A stretch of DNA of 64,000 nt from Lingula anatina (GCF_001039355.2 NW_019775169.1:321730-385729); one strand, 5' to 3'. Counted from the stretch's first letter, positions 14,301-28,759 are shown. A program made the numbers and translations. Notes: generated by a model not told the origin, from the letters alone.

Positions 14301-17300
14301 ACCAAGAGAAACATTCTGATAAAAAAGGGGGTGATAATGGAATTGTTGACAGTTTCATTGTACTTTTCAGTTCAAAATGACATCCACAAATCTGATTGAA
14401 TGAAAGATTACAGTTGTTTTAAATGAATTCAATTTACTTTTATTTTATTAGAAGTGATGACTAGTTATTCATTGTGTGTGATAAATTATAAAACAATAAG
14501 ACCGTCACTCAGAATCATTATGATTAAAACAGATCTGCTTATAAATATTTGTTTTCCATTTTAAGAAATATTTACAGCTTATGTAATTGTCTTATTTATG
14601 GGTAAATTGCTGCTCAGCTGTCTGTATAGGTACCAGACAGCTTAGTCTGATTTAGAAATTGACTAAACACAAGTCATCTTTATTAGAGGTATCAAATCTA
14701 CATTATGGAGATTTAAGCGTGCCTAGTTGCTAGGCATGGCTTTATAGCTATTTACATTATAGATAGATAGAGACAAGGTGCAATCTTCAGGTCACTGAAA
14801 ATGGTTCATTTGCGATAGAGACAGATAACAAGTTGAATGACACGGAGAGGATAGAAGCCATGAATTGCATAATTTTATATCATGAAGATATGTTGAAATG
14901 CAGTGATCAGTTGAGATGTGAGGAAATTTTATCTGTCGGGATTATGCAATTGCTTTACCGTCGGACTACTTACGTTCTTTATCCATTGTTATCTTACATG
15001 CTCATTTTGCTCTATTTACATTATTCTTCACATGATATAATGTCTAGCTCGACTCTTGTGACTGTATACACATGTGACTGTACACAGTTCATAACCTGAC
15101 AATGCCGGCATTATTTCACTTCTGAATTATTAATGATTTAAATGCAGCTTCATAGCATATCAAGACCCAGCAACAAGAGTGTCTCAGTAGAGATTAATCA
15201 GCTTACAGAGTACGCTCACTATCTACATGCCAACAAAGCTGACAAAGGTCTAATATTTAACTTCTTTTAATCCAGTTGGTTGATTAAAATATAGTGGGAA
15301 ATATCAATATTAGATCAGTGATGAGAGGGAAAAGAAGCTCATGGCATTGTACTGTCGCTTGCTTTGTGAAGGGAACAATATGGTGTTGACTACAAATATT
15401 GAGTACAAACAGCTTTTGTATCAGAGGCTGATCAGTTAGTGTAGTGGAATGCAGTGGCTTGTTCGTTTTTCAGCAGCAAAGATTATTGATCTTGAAGTCT
15501 TGAGGGATGATCTAGGGCTTCTGTGGTTTTTTATTGCTGAACAATATGCATAGCTTTCAAATATTCACCCTCTGTTTTAGGCAGCTATTGATTAATTTGG
15601 AGATTTTGTGTTTTGAAAGAAAGGCCCAATAACTTAAGGCCTAATATCTTATCACTCTGTATATTTAAAACAGTCTCACATATTCTTTTGAATGAAAAAA
15701 ACATGCAGTAACAGGCTTACACAGACTGTGATGTGCAGTCCGGTTTGACATTGTTTACAACACCAAATATCACAAATATCACAGTATAAAGCAGGAAACT
15801 TGTTTTGTGGTATAGCATTTTTTATTAACAGCTTGACGCGAAAGGAGGCCCTGGATTTTCTCTGCATATTATAATGCTGATACTTTGCTTTAGGATATTT
15901 TGAAAGGATGCCAACTGTAAAATGAGAAAGGGAGAGAGTAGATTGATTTGTCAGCTCAGATGACACCTTTATTGGCAGTTGACACCAGCAGCTGTGCTAC
16001 ATACCTTGGTACTGGGTTCAGTTTGATTGACCTCTGTCATACCTTTTCCAAAATTACGGCTTGTAAAGGAAAGTGAGAAATGGAAGAAGCTGGTGCACTC
16101 CTAATCATGATATGATAAATATTCACACTCTAATATAGTTATATTTGCCAGTGAGGCATCTGGGTGTGAATTATGCACAAGCTACACAGTATCAAGGAAA
16201 ACAAAAGAAAAGGATATTTCTTGAAACTAACATTTTAACAGGAGAATAATGGATGGATGACGTTATGGATATGGTGAGAATTGAATGTTTTATATTGTAC
16301 AAAAAAAGTTCAGAGATAAATATATCTTCACATAACTCATTAAAAAAACATTTTACTTAAACATAAATTCTACAGATCTGGCATTGGTCAAAGATAGATG
16401 ACTGGGTGTCTGAGCTGTGACAGGTCACACTCAAAGCAGAGGCTCTTTCAGTTTTTTTGCCTCAATAATTGCACTGAAAAGAATTAAATGTTTCAGTGGT
16501 GAGTTCTCTGTATTGAAGTGCCTCTTCAACATGAATGGAGACACTCAGTGAATAGCTGTGATGTCAGCAATACCTTAAAGTCTCTTCAGAACATCAAAAG
16601 TGATATTTACTATTTATTTAGAATGAAAGCCACTTCGTTCAGTGTATAAGCCAACATGTGCTCTTCAATCTGGATCAAGATCAGATGGAATGTGTATAGA
16701 GTGAAGGGGATATAAACACATCAAACATTCCGCTTCTACCTTTGTTAAGGTGCAGATGTGTGGCGTCTAATCTAATAGCCACAGGGTCATTTTTAATCTA
16801 TTATATGGTGATGTTTGGACAAATTTTCCTGTCATGCTGGTATATTAATGTTGTGGGTTCTGTTTGTTAGCAACACAAAGGAATATGATGTTACAAGTTT
16901 TTTTTTTTCATGTTTGTGTGGACCTAACATCATCTTTGCTAAATACCATATTAGTGGCACTGTAAAAAAAAGATTTGGTATTTTCTTTAAATTTTTTACC
17001 TTTAGGCAGAGGTCATTGGATTTAGAAAAAAATCTGTGCAGGTGTACAATGAAATCTATGCCAAGTTTGTGGTACATACAAGGGTTCATTAAAGTAAAAA
17101 AAAATACTGATAAAATAAAAGGATGGTGACGTATAATCCTTGCATTTATTTTGTATATGAAAAGCTCTTGTCACCATTAGTTTAATAAGAGAACTCCTTA
17201 TGCTTTTTAATCTCTCATTTTGAACAAAGACATTAGGTAGTAGCAGGACTGATATATGTTCACTCTACTCTGTTCAACCTGACATAGATTCCATGTACCT

Positions 17301-18154
17301 GTCATGTAATCCATTAACTTTTCTGTATTTTTTGTTTTTATTTTACATACGAACCCTCTATCATTTATTCTATATGCATTGTTCAAAATCTGTTAGCACT
17401 TGTCATTGAGTTAATGAATGGATATTTAGGGCAATGTTTTGGTGTAAATCATTTTATATTCAAATGCTAATGTAATGGTGAGCGGTAACTGATACATATC
17501 TTGAGTAATACAGCAAAAATGCATGTTTCTATAGCACAGGAAGATGTATGAAAGGACAGCATATGCAGGGTTAGTGGCACCTTTACAGGAACGGAAAGTG
17601 TGAAATGGAGATGCTGCCTTAAGATAGAGCTCCCCTTTTCAGTGATGCTTTACTGGATGAGGCTGTCATAATAGAACTAGTTGCCATTTGTGTTACAGTC
17701 TGTGGGTTGACTTATTTCACTGAAGGACATTGCAGTCATGACTGATGTAATGCTTTTGGTATGCTGGTAATGACAATCATTAGTATTCAGCCTGTTCTCA
17801 TCTTCACAAACAGGGAAAGTGATGATCAATCTTCACATTGGTGTGACAGCGCCATGGCAACAGCATAGTCAGGTGACCTATACGTGCACCTTATTAGCCT
17901 GATGCTGTATCTTAGAATTATTTTTTCAGTTTGTGTTCAGAAGACATGGCGTCCACAAAATAAGATGCTTTGCTGTCATTTTTGTTACAGATCATTTGTA
18001 GGGCTGCCAGAAAAATGGAGGGCGCTAAGGTATTGGAGGACATAGTGTAATACTGATGATGCAGCCTGTGTTCTGGCGGGTATAAAATATATGGCTACCT
18101 CAAGATCATCAATCATTGTTCACCTTTTTTATCTCTGCCCTTGAATTGTTGCAG
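5387..18154 (+). other. Large first-intron region of FOXN2/3, no recognised gene
   Basis: About 12.8 kb without a recognisable coding exon. It contains poly-A/T and poly-G tracts (12292-12306 is a G run), a short AT repeat near 5863-5880, and two longer minus-strand open frames (8846-9277 and 11674-12102) that match no family I know. An RFX X-box-like word GTTACCATGGAAAC lies at 10719-10732 and GCCATGGCAAC at 17851-17861. Long 5' introns of forkhead genes often hold enhancers. That role is inference. Confidence 0.4.
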
Positions 18155-18173
18155 GTGCTGATTTGCTGTTGCC

Positions 18174-21100
18174 ATGGATTCCAACAAACGATTGGAGGAA
18201 AGTGACGAGGATTTTCGCAAACGGCTTGTGGACAGTCTAAGCCAGAGTTTCCCAGATAGTGCATTATCCAAAATGCTGAAGATTTGCAATGCTGCTAATT
18301 CAGCTCCAGATTCATGTGATGAATTAGAACTGGGAGACTTGGATCCACTGGCAAAGAGTTGTTTTGCTGAAATCCGTTTGGATAAGGGCCCCATTGATGA
18401 AGATGACGATGATGATTTGACTAGTTTAGCCTGGCTCCAGGACTCAAACCTGCTGAAGGATATTGCCGGTGAAGCAGATTTGGAAGATATCCCAGAGACT
18501 CAGAAGGAAAATAAAGAAGGAGAAGTAAATGGCAAGGAAGTCAGTGGACAAGTTCATCCTCCAAATGTGCCCTATAATCCTCAAAAACATGTAAACAGCA
18601 AACCACCTTACTCTTTCAGCTGTCTGATATTCATGGCAATTGAGGACTCACCACAGAAAAGGCTTCCAGTAAAAGACATTTATAACTGGATTCTAACACA
18701 CTTCCCTTACTACCAGAATGCGCCAACAGGATGGAAAAACTCTGTCCGTCATAATTTATCCCTCAACAAATGCTTCAAGAAAGTGGAAAAAGAAAGGGGA
18801 CAGGTTTGTATTCAACATGTATTCCTTCTCTCTTACTTTCATAACTATAACAGTCACCTTATTTTTATGAAAGCTTAAAATAATCTAAATCTTTGGTATC
18901 ATAATTGGTTTTATTAATCTATTATTTATTGTTAAAAGAAAGTAGTAATAACAGGAAATAATCACCAAACTAAATTTATAAACGCGTTCCATAGAATGAC
19001 CATATTAAATAGTTTTCTTTGATTAATACCTGGTTCATTGTTATCCTGTGACAATAATCCGCCTAAGGTCAGCCGGAAGGGTATTGTGTACCTGAGGTAA
19101 ATAGTCCATGAGGTAAACTTTTAAAACCAGATTCATAATAACTCGGGCATATGACAGATAACTGAAATATTATACTATTTGACAGGATGGAAATATGACA
19201 CTGTGCATTGTAGTACAAGGGGAAATTTTCTGTTATTGAAACCCACTAGGTTTGTAGAACAGTTGAGGTACATTTTTTCTCTATCATATGTCACTCCTTT
19301 GATATTTACGTTGTCTTCAAATTAGCATAGGGCAGGCATTTCAGTAATCCAGTCTGTCAGCTAAATTTCTTGGATTCTTAAACCCATTTTCTTTTCATCA
19401 ATATATATTTTATGTTTTGGGAAAAAAACTTAGGTAGAAAAAACTGTAAATGATTAAAAAGCCTTAAAAAGAATGTTGTTTCAACCATTGAAATATATTT
19501 AGTGGCATCCTTAGTTGAAATTGTCCTTTCATAATCCTTATTTTTATATTCTGAACAAAGGCACAATTATGGTAGTTATGGTACAAGGTTAAGAAGAGTT
19601 TAACACACTTGACACAACGCACAATGTCTCATCAATTAAATTAATCCATATTTCACAGATTTAAAAGAAGCTTGAGTAAAATTGCCAATCACATGTCATG
19701 ACATCCACATCCTTTCCCACGAACTGGCAACTAAAGTGGTTCCTTTTTTTATGGCAGGATGTTTCATTACTGAAAAATTTTCAATATAAATTCCTTTTGG
19801 CACTTTTATGCTTTATCTGTATTGGGTTTGTTCCAAAAGAGGCTTATTTGCCACAAGCATCACCCTGAAATGGCTTAAAAAAATTCTGGTCCTCTTTCCA
19901 TCTTACCAAAGCTTAGCTTTTAAAAAGGTTAGACTCTCCAAGAGCCTGAAGTAAAAAATCTCCATATCCAATAAAGAACTGTTAGGGGTCAATATTGGTT
20001 GGAAAACACTAAGTAGTATAGAGTTCTCCAAAAGTAAGGTGTTTTTATCACAGCATAGCAGCTTTAACAGTACTTGTATGTCTTGGATTCAACCAGTTAT
20101 TAATTTTTTATGGTCCTGCAGTTTTCCACCACCCTAACTTGCATTTAATAAGTATCTGACCGTAGTAGTGATATATTACGATGAAGCATTTTGCTTTATC
20201 TATCATGGTTGTCTATTTCTACTGTTGTTGATTGATGACACTTTTGTTTAAACATTCATGAGTGTCATTGTTCCAACTGAATGTTGACTTTGTTTCTGCA
20301 GCCATGTTGTTTGTTGTAACTATGGAAAACATTGTTAGTTGCAGTTTGTGTTTCCTGCTGATTAAGTATGGCAAGTGGTAGCAGCTTTGCTCTTTACTTA
20401 TGTAGAAAGGAACTCACAAGTGTTAGTTATTATGCCTTGGCCGTTTGACGACATAAATGAGGCAAAAGCAAAAATGAAAATATATGGGAATTGTGCGAAA
20501 AAAATTGAAAGATAAGGGTATGAATTGCTGACTTCAAGCTGTTGGATCAAATCAAGTTGACTTGAACTCTGGTTTTAAATTTGGAACCCACCCAAGCGGT
20601 TCTGGCCCCATGACCTCTCCTGGAGATTGGGTTACCTTTCAAAGCAACTGTTGAAAAATGATGAAAACTAGTGATGGCCATCAGTCAGGCATTGTCATGT
20701 TAGGGAGGATCTTATTTATGTCATTTGCTATGTCAGGTTTTGCGACCTTTTCTATCTTATTGTTTTTTATTTGTGTTAAAAATAAATCTTGGTGACATGA
20801 ACAGATTTAGGATGTTAATAGGGAAATATTTTCTGTCTTTGGAAATCTTTCTTGCAGTTTATTTTGCTTTTCCAAATGCTGTGGAATGGTCTTTGTTGTG
20901 TTATGATTGTGTTGAACTGTACTGTGTGAATAGTGCATCTTATCAGTCTTCATCTCCTGCATTTATTTAGTGGCTTTTAACCCAGTTTTGAATTAAATTA
21001 CTGTGACAGTTCAGCTTGATTTCTCATGTGGATTTGACCTCACATATCTGGTCTGTGAAGTATACATGAGGCTGTGAAATGATTGAGAACTACAGAAGGA

Positions 21101-24100
21101 TGTCAGGGAATATATATATAGTTCTGCTAAATAACAGGAATAACCTTCAGAACACGATTTCATTGCTAAGAAATATGACAGCAGACCTCTTCTTTGTACA
21201 CTCTTGAAAAGACACTCTTGAAAGTTCAGCTACTAGTACATGTACTAAGACTCCACCACTGTTCAGAAAAGCAACAGCTGGTCTGTTATCTCTACAGAAG
21301 TAGGATGGGCAAAAGACATCTTTGGCTAACAGGTTCTTGCATGTGCACAGTCCAGTATCCCTACAATATAGGCCACTCTTACCAGGCATTATTAATTTGG
21401 ACCAAATGACCCCTTGTTAAGGATACTGACCCATAGAGAGAATGATGAGCATTATGATAATTATGAACTAGTTTTATATTTTCTTACCTGGTATGAAGAA
21501 TGCAAAATAATAGTAATAATTATATTTAATGAATAGGTCAGGATTGCAAAAGGCAGTTTTATCAAATGAGATAAAGGCAACCAGTTTCACATGTTACTAC
21601 CATAGAAAAATTCATTTCCATGTTTCTGCATTTCACAATATCATACCTCGGAACAAATTTTGAGATCAGATGCACTACTTTCCAACCCCTCTGAGAGTCA
21701 TCACTATCACATCGCGTACTAGGTAAGAGTGGTGTCGCCTCTGAAACTTCTGCGTACTGATGCACACCTTGAAAACGGGTATAGTGTTCCAATCTACCGG
21801 TGAATTAAGGATCATTCAGTGCCTAGTCTTGTAGTTGGTTAGGCCTGACTTGGTTAAGATGCAAGATGCACTCACTATAACAGCCACATGGGAATGACAT
21901 AAATAATTTGATCTGTAAATATAATTGTCCTCAAATATTATTTTAGATGTATTATGTATATTAATATCAAACTTTGCTCATGGTTTTGTCACATTTGGTA
22001 TCAAAGGAATAGAATTTTGATGAAAGATGCTCTCACTATAGCAATCACATGGAAATAACATAAATAATTTGATCTGTAAATATAATTGTCCTCAAATATT
22101 ATTTTAGATGTATTATGTATATTAATATCAAATGTTACTCATAGTGGCTTTGTCACATTTGGTAACAAAGGAATAGAATAGCATGCGTGTAATCTTGAAA
22201 AAAAAGATCCAACATCTGTAGAGCAGCACTAATGGACAGGCAGCTTTTCTACTTCAGTATGTTTACTTAGTGCTAGTATGCGAGTATTCAATTAGGCGAC
22301 CAGGTTCGGATATAGCATGAAAGATGCACTTTATCTAGTATTCACAGGGGAATCTCAGTAAACTGTATGGCTAGAAATTATTACCCGGGGCCCTTTATTT
22401 TGCATTTAGCAGCAATTCAGGTAGAACAGGTGATGGGTAAATGAAAACAATATACACAACTTGAGTCATGTTCTTTGATGTTTGGCCGTTTTACACAGGA
22501 GATTTCCCAGTGTCCGTGGCAAAAGCAGCTAGTAGCATAGCCCAGTGTTCTCATTCTATACTAAGAGCAAATGGAATTAAGGATAAAATATTGTGAGTTT
22601 CCAGAGTGCCTGTAAAGAGGTAAGTGACTGGACAAAGGGACTAGCTAGCTGATGAGCACTGGGCCACCTTACACTGCTAACACCACTCAAGTGTACTGCT
22701 GGTGTCACACAGGAGTTGCTGACATTTAATAATGTTACTTATTTCCACTGAGACAAAATATATATCTATTGACTGTGAAGTACGTCTGAGGTTTCTTCGT
22801 GTCAATGCACATGGAAGTTACAAAAAAAAAATGCTGAGCCTTAGCAGGATATATACACATACATGTGAAATAGGGGCCCTCCTTATTGAAAGGGTTTTAC
22901 TCTTTACACCTTTACTATTTTCCAAGCCTAATTGCAGTTCAATGTTATCAGGTAACAGGTCAAAAAAAAAAAAAAAAAAAACTCTCAGGTGTGCAGACTA
23001 AGTCATGCTCTGCTTGTTGTCAGTTTCTGTAAGGCCATATGTAAAGGGCAGGTTGGAGGCTGTGCTGGTCTACCACCAGTCTTTTAGCCACCGTTGAAGG
23101 TTTTTTAATAAAAGAAAATCAAAATCTGATGAACTAATACCAAAAATGTACTTAATTTGTTGGATAATTCTTTTTAATTTAATTGTTCAATTGTAATTAT
23201 AAATGTGTGCATTTTAAAGCATATGCTATTGAAATTAGATTTTTTATGTGTGTGTGTGTGTGTATGTGTACGTGTGTGTGTGTGTGTGCATATATTCATC
23301 TTCTGTTTTGAATTTTTCTTTCAGAGTATAGGCAAAGGATCACTATGGTGCATCGACCCAGACTACAGACCCAACCTCCTGCAGGCACTCAGGAAGACCC
23401 CATACCACCCTTACCACCAGCTACAGATGCTTGCCAACCCCCCAGTCACCCAGACATACTCATACTCTGTTCTTCCAGGGTAAGGATTGATACAGTAATG
23501 TTTTGCTTACCAATAGGATTTAAAATTGAGTTTTTTTTTCTGCTATTAAGTTGGTTTTATATGCCTTAACCTCCTCTCTTCGGCTTCTGTTTTTCAGTTC
23601 TCTTCTTAAAAACGCCTTTACCTCCTCTCTTCGGCTTCTGTTTTTCAGTTCTCTTCTTAAAAACGTTAATCTAAACCCCCCCCCCCGGAAAACTTCAAAA
23701 ATGCATCAGTTATTTTTGCATTAATAATCTACTACTGCAAAGAGAAACATCCTTTCTATTTCATAAACCCATAAAGAATATATGATTTATATAAATTTTA
23801 CATTGGCAGCATCATAAAAATTCCTGGTAAATGGTTGATAAGTAAGTGTACAGAGGTCCTTCTTGCATATTGTCACCAGTTTAGAACACATAGACCCTGA
23901 AATATGGTGTGCTACCCACCCAATAGTCATTAGATAGTTCTGGATAGGTCTTGTGTGTTATATGAATTCCGCTGTCTCCACAGGTTTTTATGCAGGTCAT
24001 TTTGTGTGTATTGATATGCAAATTGTGTCTTCCTTGGCCTACTTGTATATAGTTGCCAGGAGAAAAGAAGGATCACACATATTACATATGACAACTCATC

Positions 24101-27100
24101 AGTCAGCCTGATTTTGCTTGTCAGCTTTTTAAGTTGAACACACACAGTACAGAAAAAGTATGTGTTGTCAGCTTAAAGAAAAAAAATAAAGAGACAAAGT
24201 GACACTTCAAGCATTTATTTGTGTCACAGAAATGATAGATCACTATGCATAATGAAATATAAATTGTCTCTTTGTTTGATGTGACTAAATCATGGTTTCA
24301 GTCAGTTTACATATTGATTGGCAAGACCAAAAAACATCAATCAATATTCTTCTACAGTATAACTGGTGAAGTGTTATTTGATAAGAAAAGCATTCAACTT
24401 TTCATTGATGAATGCGATTACTAATTTTGCTCACCACTGTTAAATTTAGTATAAGAGGTAATTCACACACGTCAAACATCATTTAGAAAACAAAGTACAT
24501 TGGAGTATATTTTCTCCTTGCATATTGGAATTTTTTATAAGGAAACATTTATACACCATTGGTTTTTCTTCATATCTGTATGTTTTCTCTCAAATTGCCT
24601 GTTGTATGTAATCAGTCCAACACATTTTAGCACACAGAAATCAATAAATTGTTTGAATTCTATTACAAAACTGTAGAAAGACTGATGTAATACAAACCAT
24701 AGGTTGGTGTTATCCAAACTTTATCATTGAAAGAGAAGTGCTTTGTTTTGTTATTTGAAAATTATTTATGTACCAAAATATGGTACACTTTGCTATCAGC
24801 AATTTCTGATAAGAAAAAAACCTCAAAGTACACATTGTATACAGAATAATGTTGTGGATATGAATGGTACAGTTATCAGGTGTCATCTCTATTATCTGAT
24901 ACATAGCATTATGTTAACGTGGTTCACAATGTTACCTGTTTGATTTTATGTTGTTAGAGGTCCACTGTTTCTGTGAAAAATGATTGAAATGTGATATCAC
25001 GTGTCAGGAGTTACTTAGGAAATTATTCTTCCTTTGTTATGGTTTTGTTGACAACTCACATGTGGATGGAATGACCCATTATTAATGCTGAAGTTGTATG
25101 CTAATATAATATTACAATTTGTAAAAGCATGTTCTTGGTTTATTCAAGTAGTAATGATAAGTTTGAATAAAAAGTTTGCTTTCTGTTTTCTAGCAACCCT
25201 CGGCCGATGCCACTGACACCCAGATTCAACCTGAACAGTTCCTTGCCTCCACGTAAGTAAAAGATAAAACTGCTTTTATTAGACACCAAGTGTTGTGATT
25301 GTGAACAACATCTGCACTTTTTTCACTTACTTCTAGTTTTCTTAACAATAAATGTAAGGCCAGAAACAGTTGATCAGCTGGAAGGATCTATTGTGATCCA
25401 TCTGGCTTGGATTCATTATGTGGTTAAAATTTAATAAAGTGCACTCTAATGTATTATTTTCCTATCAAACCCCTCTTAACTTTTCATTTACTTTTCACTG
25501 TAATTATATCCAAACATTTTTAAGTCGCAATGTCTAAGGTTTTCTTCAGTCAAAAGATTTAAAGTTTTTTGAATAGCGTCCAGGTTTGCAACAAAAATAG
25601 ATAGCAAAGTAATATTTTCCCCTTTTATCCAGTATATATCTGTCTCTGGCCTTAACATTTCTTTATCCTTGTCCAATTTAAAGTCACCTGGTAATGAGTC
25701 ATGTAAAACATGCGGGTGAACAGGGGTGGAACACCTGCAGTTCAATTCCACTGATTTGGATGAAAAAAGGAAAGGGTAAATGATTACCCACCTGTAACAT
25801 GAACTCTCATTGAAAAGTATGAAGGAACTGCACAAAAATGTTTACAAGCAACTTCTCCATATATTGAACCTGCTTCTAGTCTGCTAAAACGTTGTGCAAA
25901 CACTCATGAGCTATCTGTAGTTTAGTTTTTTGTTTTTCTCTGACACAATAAGAGTTCAAGATTAGATTAGATAACATGCTAAAAGAAAATGTTAATCAAT
26001 GTAGAAGTTAATTGTGAATCATGTTGTCTGCTCTTGTCTGAACTGCACTTGGTGTGCCTGTAACTTTTAGTTGCCCTGTCTAGTCTTTGTAGCTGTGTGC
26101 TGACGTGCTTCTTCTGTCATTGCCTATCTTTCAGATCTTTTTCCCTTCCTAAGTAGGAGATTAGCTCAGTCAAAGACCGAGACAGGTAAGAACAGAAACA
26201 CATGGAGAGAAATTTAAGATCTTTTCACTCTCCATAAAAACGTGGCAGAAAAAACATTTTTGCTTCATTTGATTTAGTAGTCATAGAGATATTTATTAAC
26301 GCTATTGGTTTCCAAGCAACAGTTATGTTAAAGAACTGTGTGTCTAACAAAGTTACTCTATCTAAATATTTCCCTTGACTCTCAATGTCTTTGAGGATTA
26401 GAATTGCAAAACAACAGATATGAAGATAATAAAAAATGATACAGTTGTATAGTGTAATTGAAGTCAACATTTGCCTTTTATGCTTCCCATTCTTATGCTA
26501 GTCTTGCATGCGGCAAACCTCAAGAAAACATAATGAAATGAATACCACCCAAACGTGTTGAAAAACACAGCTAATAAATGTCAAATGTTCTGTAAACAAG
26601 CAAAGTGTGGTTATATTAGATTGGTTGGCCTGGCTCCATTGTTTCTGTAGATCCTTTCTCATTATCACAACATAGTTAACTTAAGTAAATTTATAGCTAC
26701 ATCTGCTGTTGCCACCTGTACTCAAGCACATTTGGGCACTGCAAAGTGGTTGTCCATTTGATAAATCATTTGGTGGAGCTAAGAACAGTGGCTCTGTTGA
26801 TTTAAAAGACATAAATCTGTTTCTTTTGTTAGTGACAATAAACCAGAAGTATTTTTTCTGTGATTCCATGGTTGTTTTTATTCAGCTACATGAAGGTTCA
26901 TGTTTTCATCAACAACTCAGTTTTGCAATGTTGTCAAGTTAGCAAATGAAATATTACTCATATTAATTATTTATTAATCATAAACATGTAATATTAATCT
27001 TTATACACTTTTTCACACTTCCTTATAACAAGCAAATAATAACATGCAAGACTGTGATAATAAATTGGAAATAGTTAATGTGTTGTAATCTGGACAAAGA

Positions 27101-28759
27101 TCGTCATAGCCTGAAACTTTATTTTAATTTGTAGTCTGGTTTAACCTGCTTTTTGGGCATTTATCCACAGCTGCTTGTAGTAGTGCTTCAGCAGTAAATA
27201 TATGCACTGCACCTAAAGCACTGTCCTGTTTTGACTCTGATGCAGCCCTTTGGTAAAGATTCTTAGGTTCATTGTACCATTTTTTCCTCTTTCACTGGGT
27301 AGATAGAACATGGAAAAAAATTAATTTTAGTAAGGGATCTGTTTTCATTGGTTGCAAAACTGTAACTGTATAATATAATGTATAATGATTTTTTTCCAGA
27401 TATGGACATTGATGTTGCAAATACTTTGGTAGCTTTGAAAGGATCTCAAAGAACTGGAGACAGTAAGTTAATACTAAAAAGCATATGAGATAGGTTTAGG
27501 AATATGTATATTTTTTGCTCTGAGCTAGAAAAAAAAAAAGTTTTGTTGAAAGATAATCTAACATTCATTAAATGTGCCCACATCTGAAAGAATCCTAACA
27601 GTCTATGGATGCTTCAAAGGTGTTCCATTCATACAAATTAAAGGTATAATTGATACATGATGAAGGCCTGTGATAAACTTGATTGACTAGTTTACTCCCT
27701 ATATTATTCTGTAAAATATGCTGTTTAAGTTCCTTGTAATAAACATAACAATGACACTTTCAGATCCTCGCCTGAAGCCCCTCACACCCTTGCAGTTAGT
27801 CAATGGCAAGACAGGCAGTGCAATGTACCGTCACAGGTCTCCCTCACCGCCAGAGTTTGGTAGCGAGAGAGATCGCCATAGGGCTCAGCTAAAGAGGAAA
27901 CTGAGGTAGGTATTGAAAAGCTGCCCTCCCAACACTACTTTTATAGATCCTTTTTTTAACTGGAAAGTTACCCAGCTTTAATGCAAGCATTGATAATAAA
28001 TATTTTACTAATGTCTGCAACCAACCTTCATAATACTTTGTGTGAGTAGATTATATTTACATGAATAATATTTACCAGTGTTTTTCCAAGTACAATTTAA
28101 TAATATTTACTATCATCAGCTTATGTTTTCGATGCATAAATGTGAGAATGTTTGGATATTACTTCCTTGCTTTGAACCACCTTCCCACATATATTAAAAC
28201 TGACTTTAATAGTAAATGTATATAATAACATTACAGATACAGTCCTGGAAACTTTGTGAAGAAGCGTCCCAGGTCCCCAGTTGTGATCACCAACAGCCCC
28301 AGTGAGGACCACACCTATAGCGCATCTTCTTCATCCGGCTCTCCGCGTGAGCATCGCAGCATTTCTCCATCTTCATCCATTGACGAGGAGTACGAGTTTG
28401 GCAGGCGTGGCACCAGTGACGCAGAAGATGCAGACGTCAGTGATTACCATAGTGAGGCCAGCGATTTTGAAGAGTACGACAGTGATGTCAGCAATTTGGA
28501 TGATGGGCGAACGAGTCGTGTACGCATTGGTGGCAGTCTGGAGGAGCGCAAGATGCAAAACTGTACCCGCACAAATGGATGCCATGAGAAAGAAGAAGGA
28601 GCAGCCGAGGAAGAAGATGAGGAGAGAAAGATTGTGGAAGGAGCCGATGCCTTATTGAATCTGGCAGGAATCAAGACGGCAAGCATTGTGCCACTGCGGG
28701 CAATCAGCCCAACCTGTTCCACTGGGACTAGTGCAAATCAGGAGATTGCTGCACAATAA
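18174..28759 (+). CDS. FOXN3: Forkhead transcription factor, FOXN2/FOXN3 (CHES1) type
   Basis: Seven coding exons: 18174-18803, 23325-23479, 25194-25252, 26135-26185, 27400-27462, 27764-27905 and 28237-28759, giving 540 aa. The start ATG lies 19 bp inside an exon that opens after a strong acceptor (18151-18154). The N-terminal acidic motif [16 protein letters not shown] (about residues 83-98) is typical of FOXN2/3. The winged-helix domain spans about residues 143-230: KPPYSFSCL, the recognition helix [13 protein letters not shown] at 189-201, then [11 protein letters not shown] across the intron. Later blocks ([17 protein letters not shown], an acidic Ser-rich stretch, ALLNLAGI near the C-terminus) follow the FOXN3 layout. 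The family acts in the nucleus as a DNA-binding regulator, mostly a repressor linked to cell-cycle checkpoints. FOXN3 versus a pre-duplication FOXN2/3 ortholog cannot be separated; the latter is expected in an invertebrate. Confidence 0.93.
21862..22185. repeat. Tandem duplication, two ~161-bp units, in FOXN2/3 intron
   Basis: The unit beginning near GATGCACTCACTATAACA is repeated about 161 bp later. The two copies are nearly identical over the segment from AATAATTTGATCTGTAAA through AGATGTATTATGTATATT. A weak partial third match (GATGCACTTTATCTAG) begins near 22324. Confidence 0.85.
23247..23289. repeat. (TG)n microsatellite just before the second FOXN2/3 coding exon
   Basis: Interrupted TG repeat ending 35 bp upstream of the acceptor for the exon that completes the forkhead domain. 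Poly-TG next to an acceptor can affect splicing; whether it does here is unknown. Confidence 0.9.
23563..23665. repeat. 51-bp tandem duplication carrying acceptor-like CTGTTTTTCAG twice
   Basis: The units 23563-23613 and 23614-23665 differ at one base near the start. Each contains CTTCTGTTTTTCAG, a near-perfect polypyrimidine tract plus AG, about 100 bp downstream of a FOXN2/3 coding exon. No matching donor makes an obvious exon. Confidence 0.9.

Noticed and set aside
28302-28722. Alternative-frame and antisense open frames over the last FOXN2/3 exon
   Set aside because: The frame continuing from upstream exons with the conserved ALLNLAGI motif is the real one; the others are by-products of its GC-richer composition.
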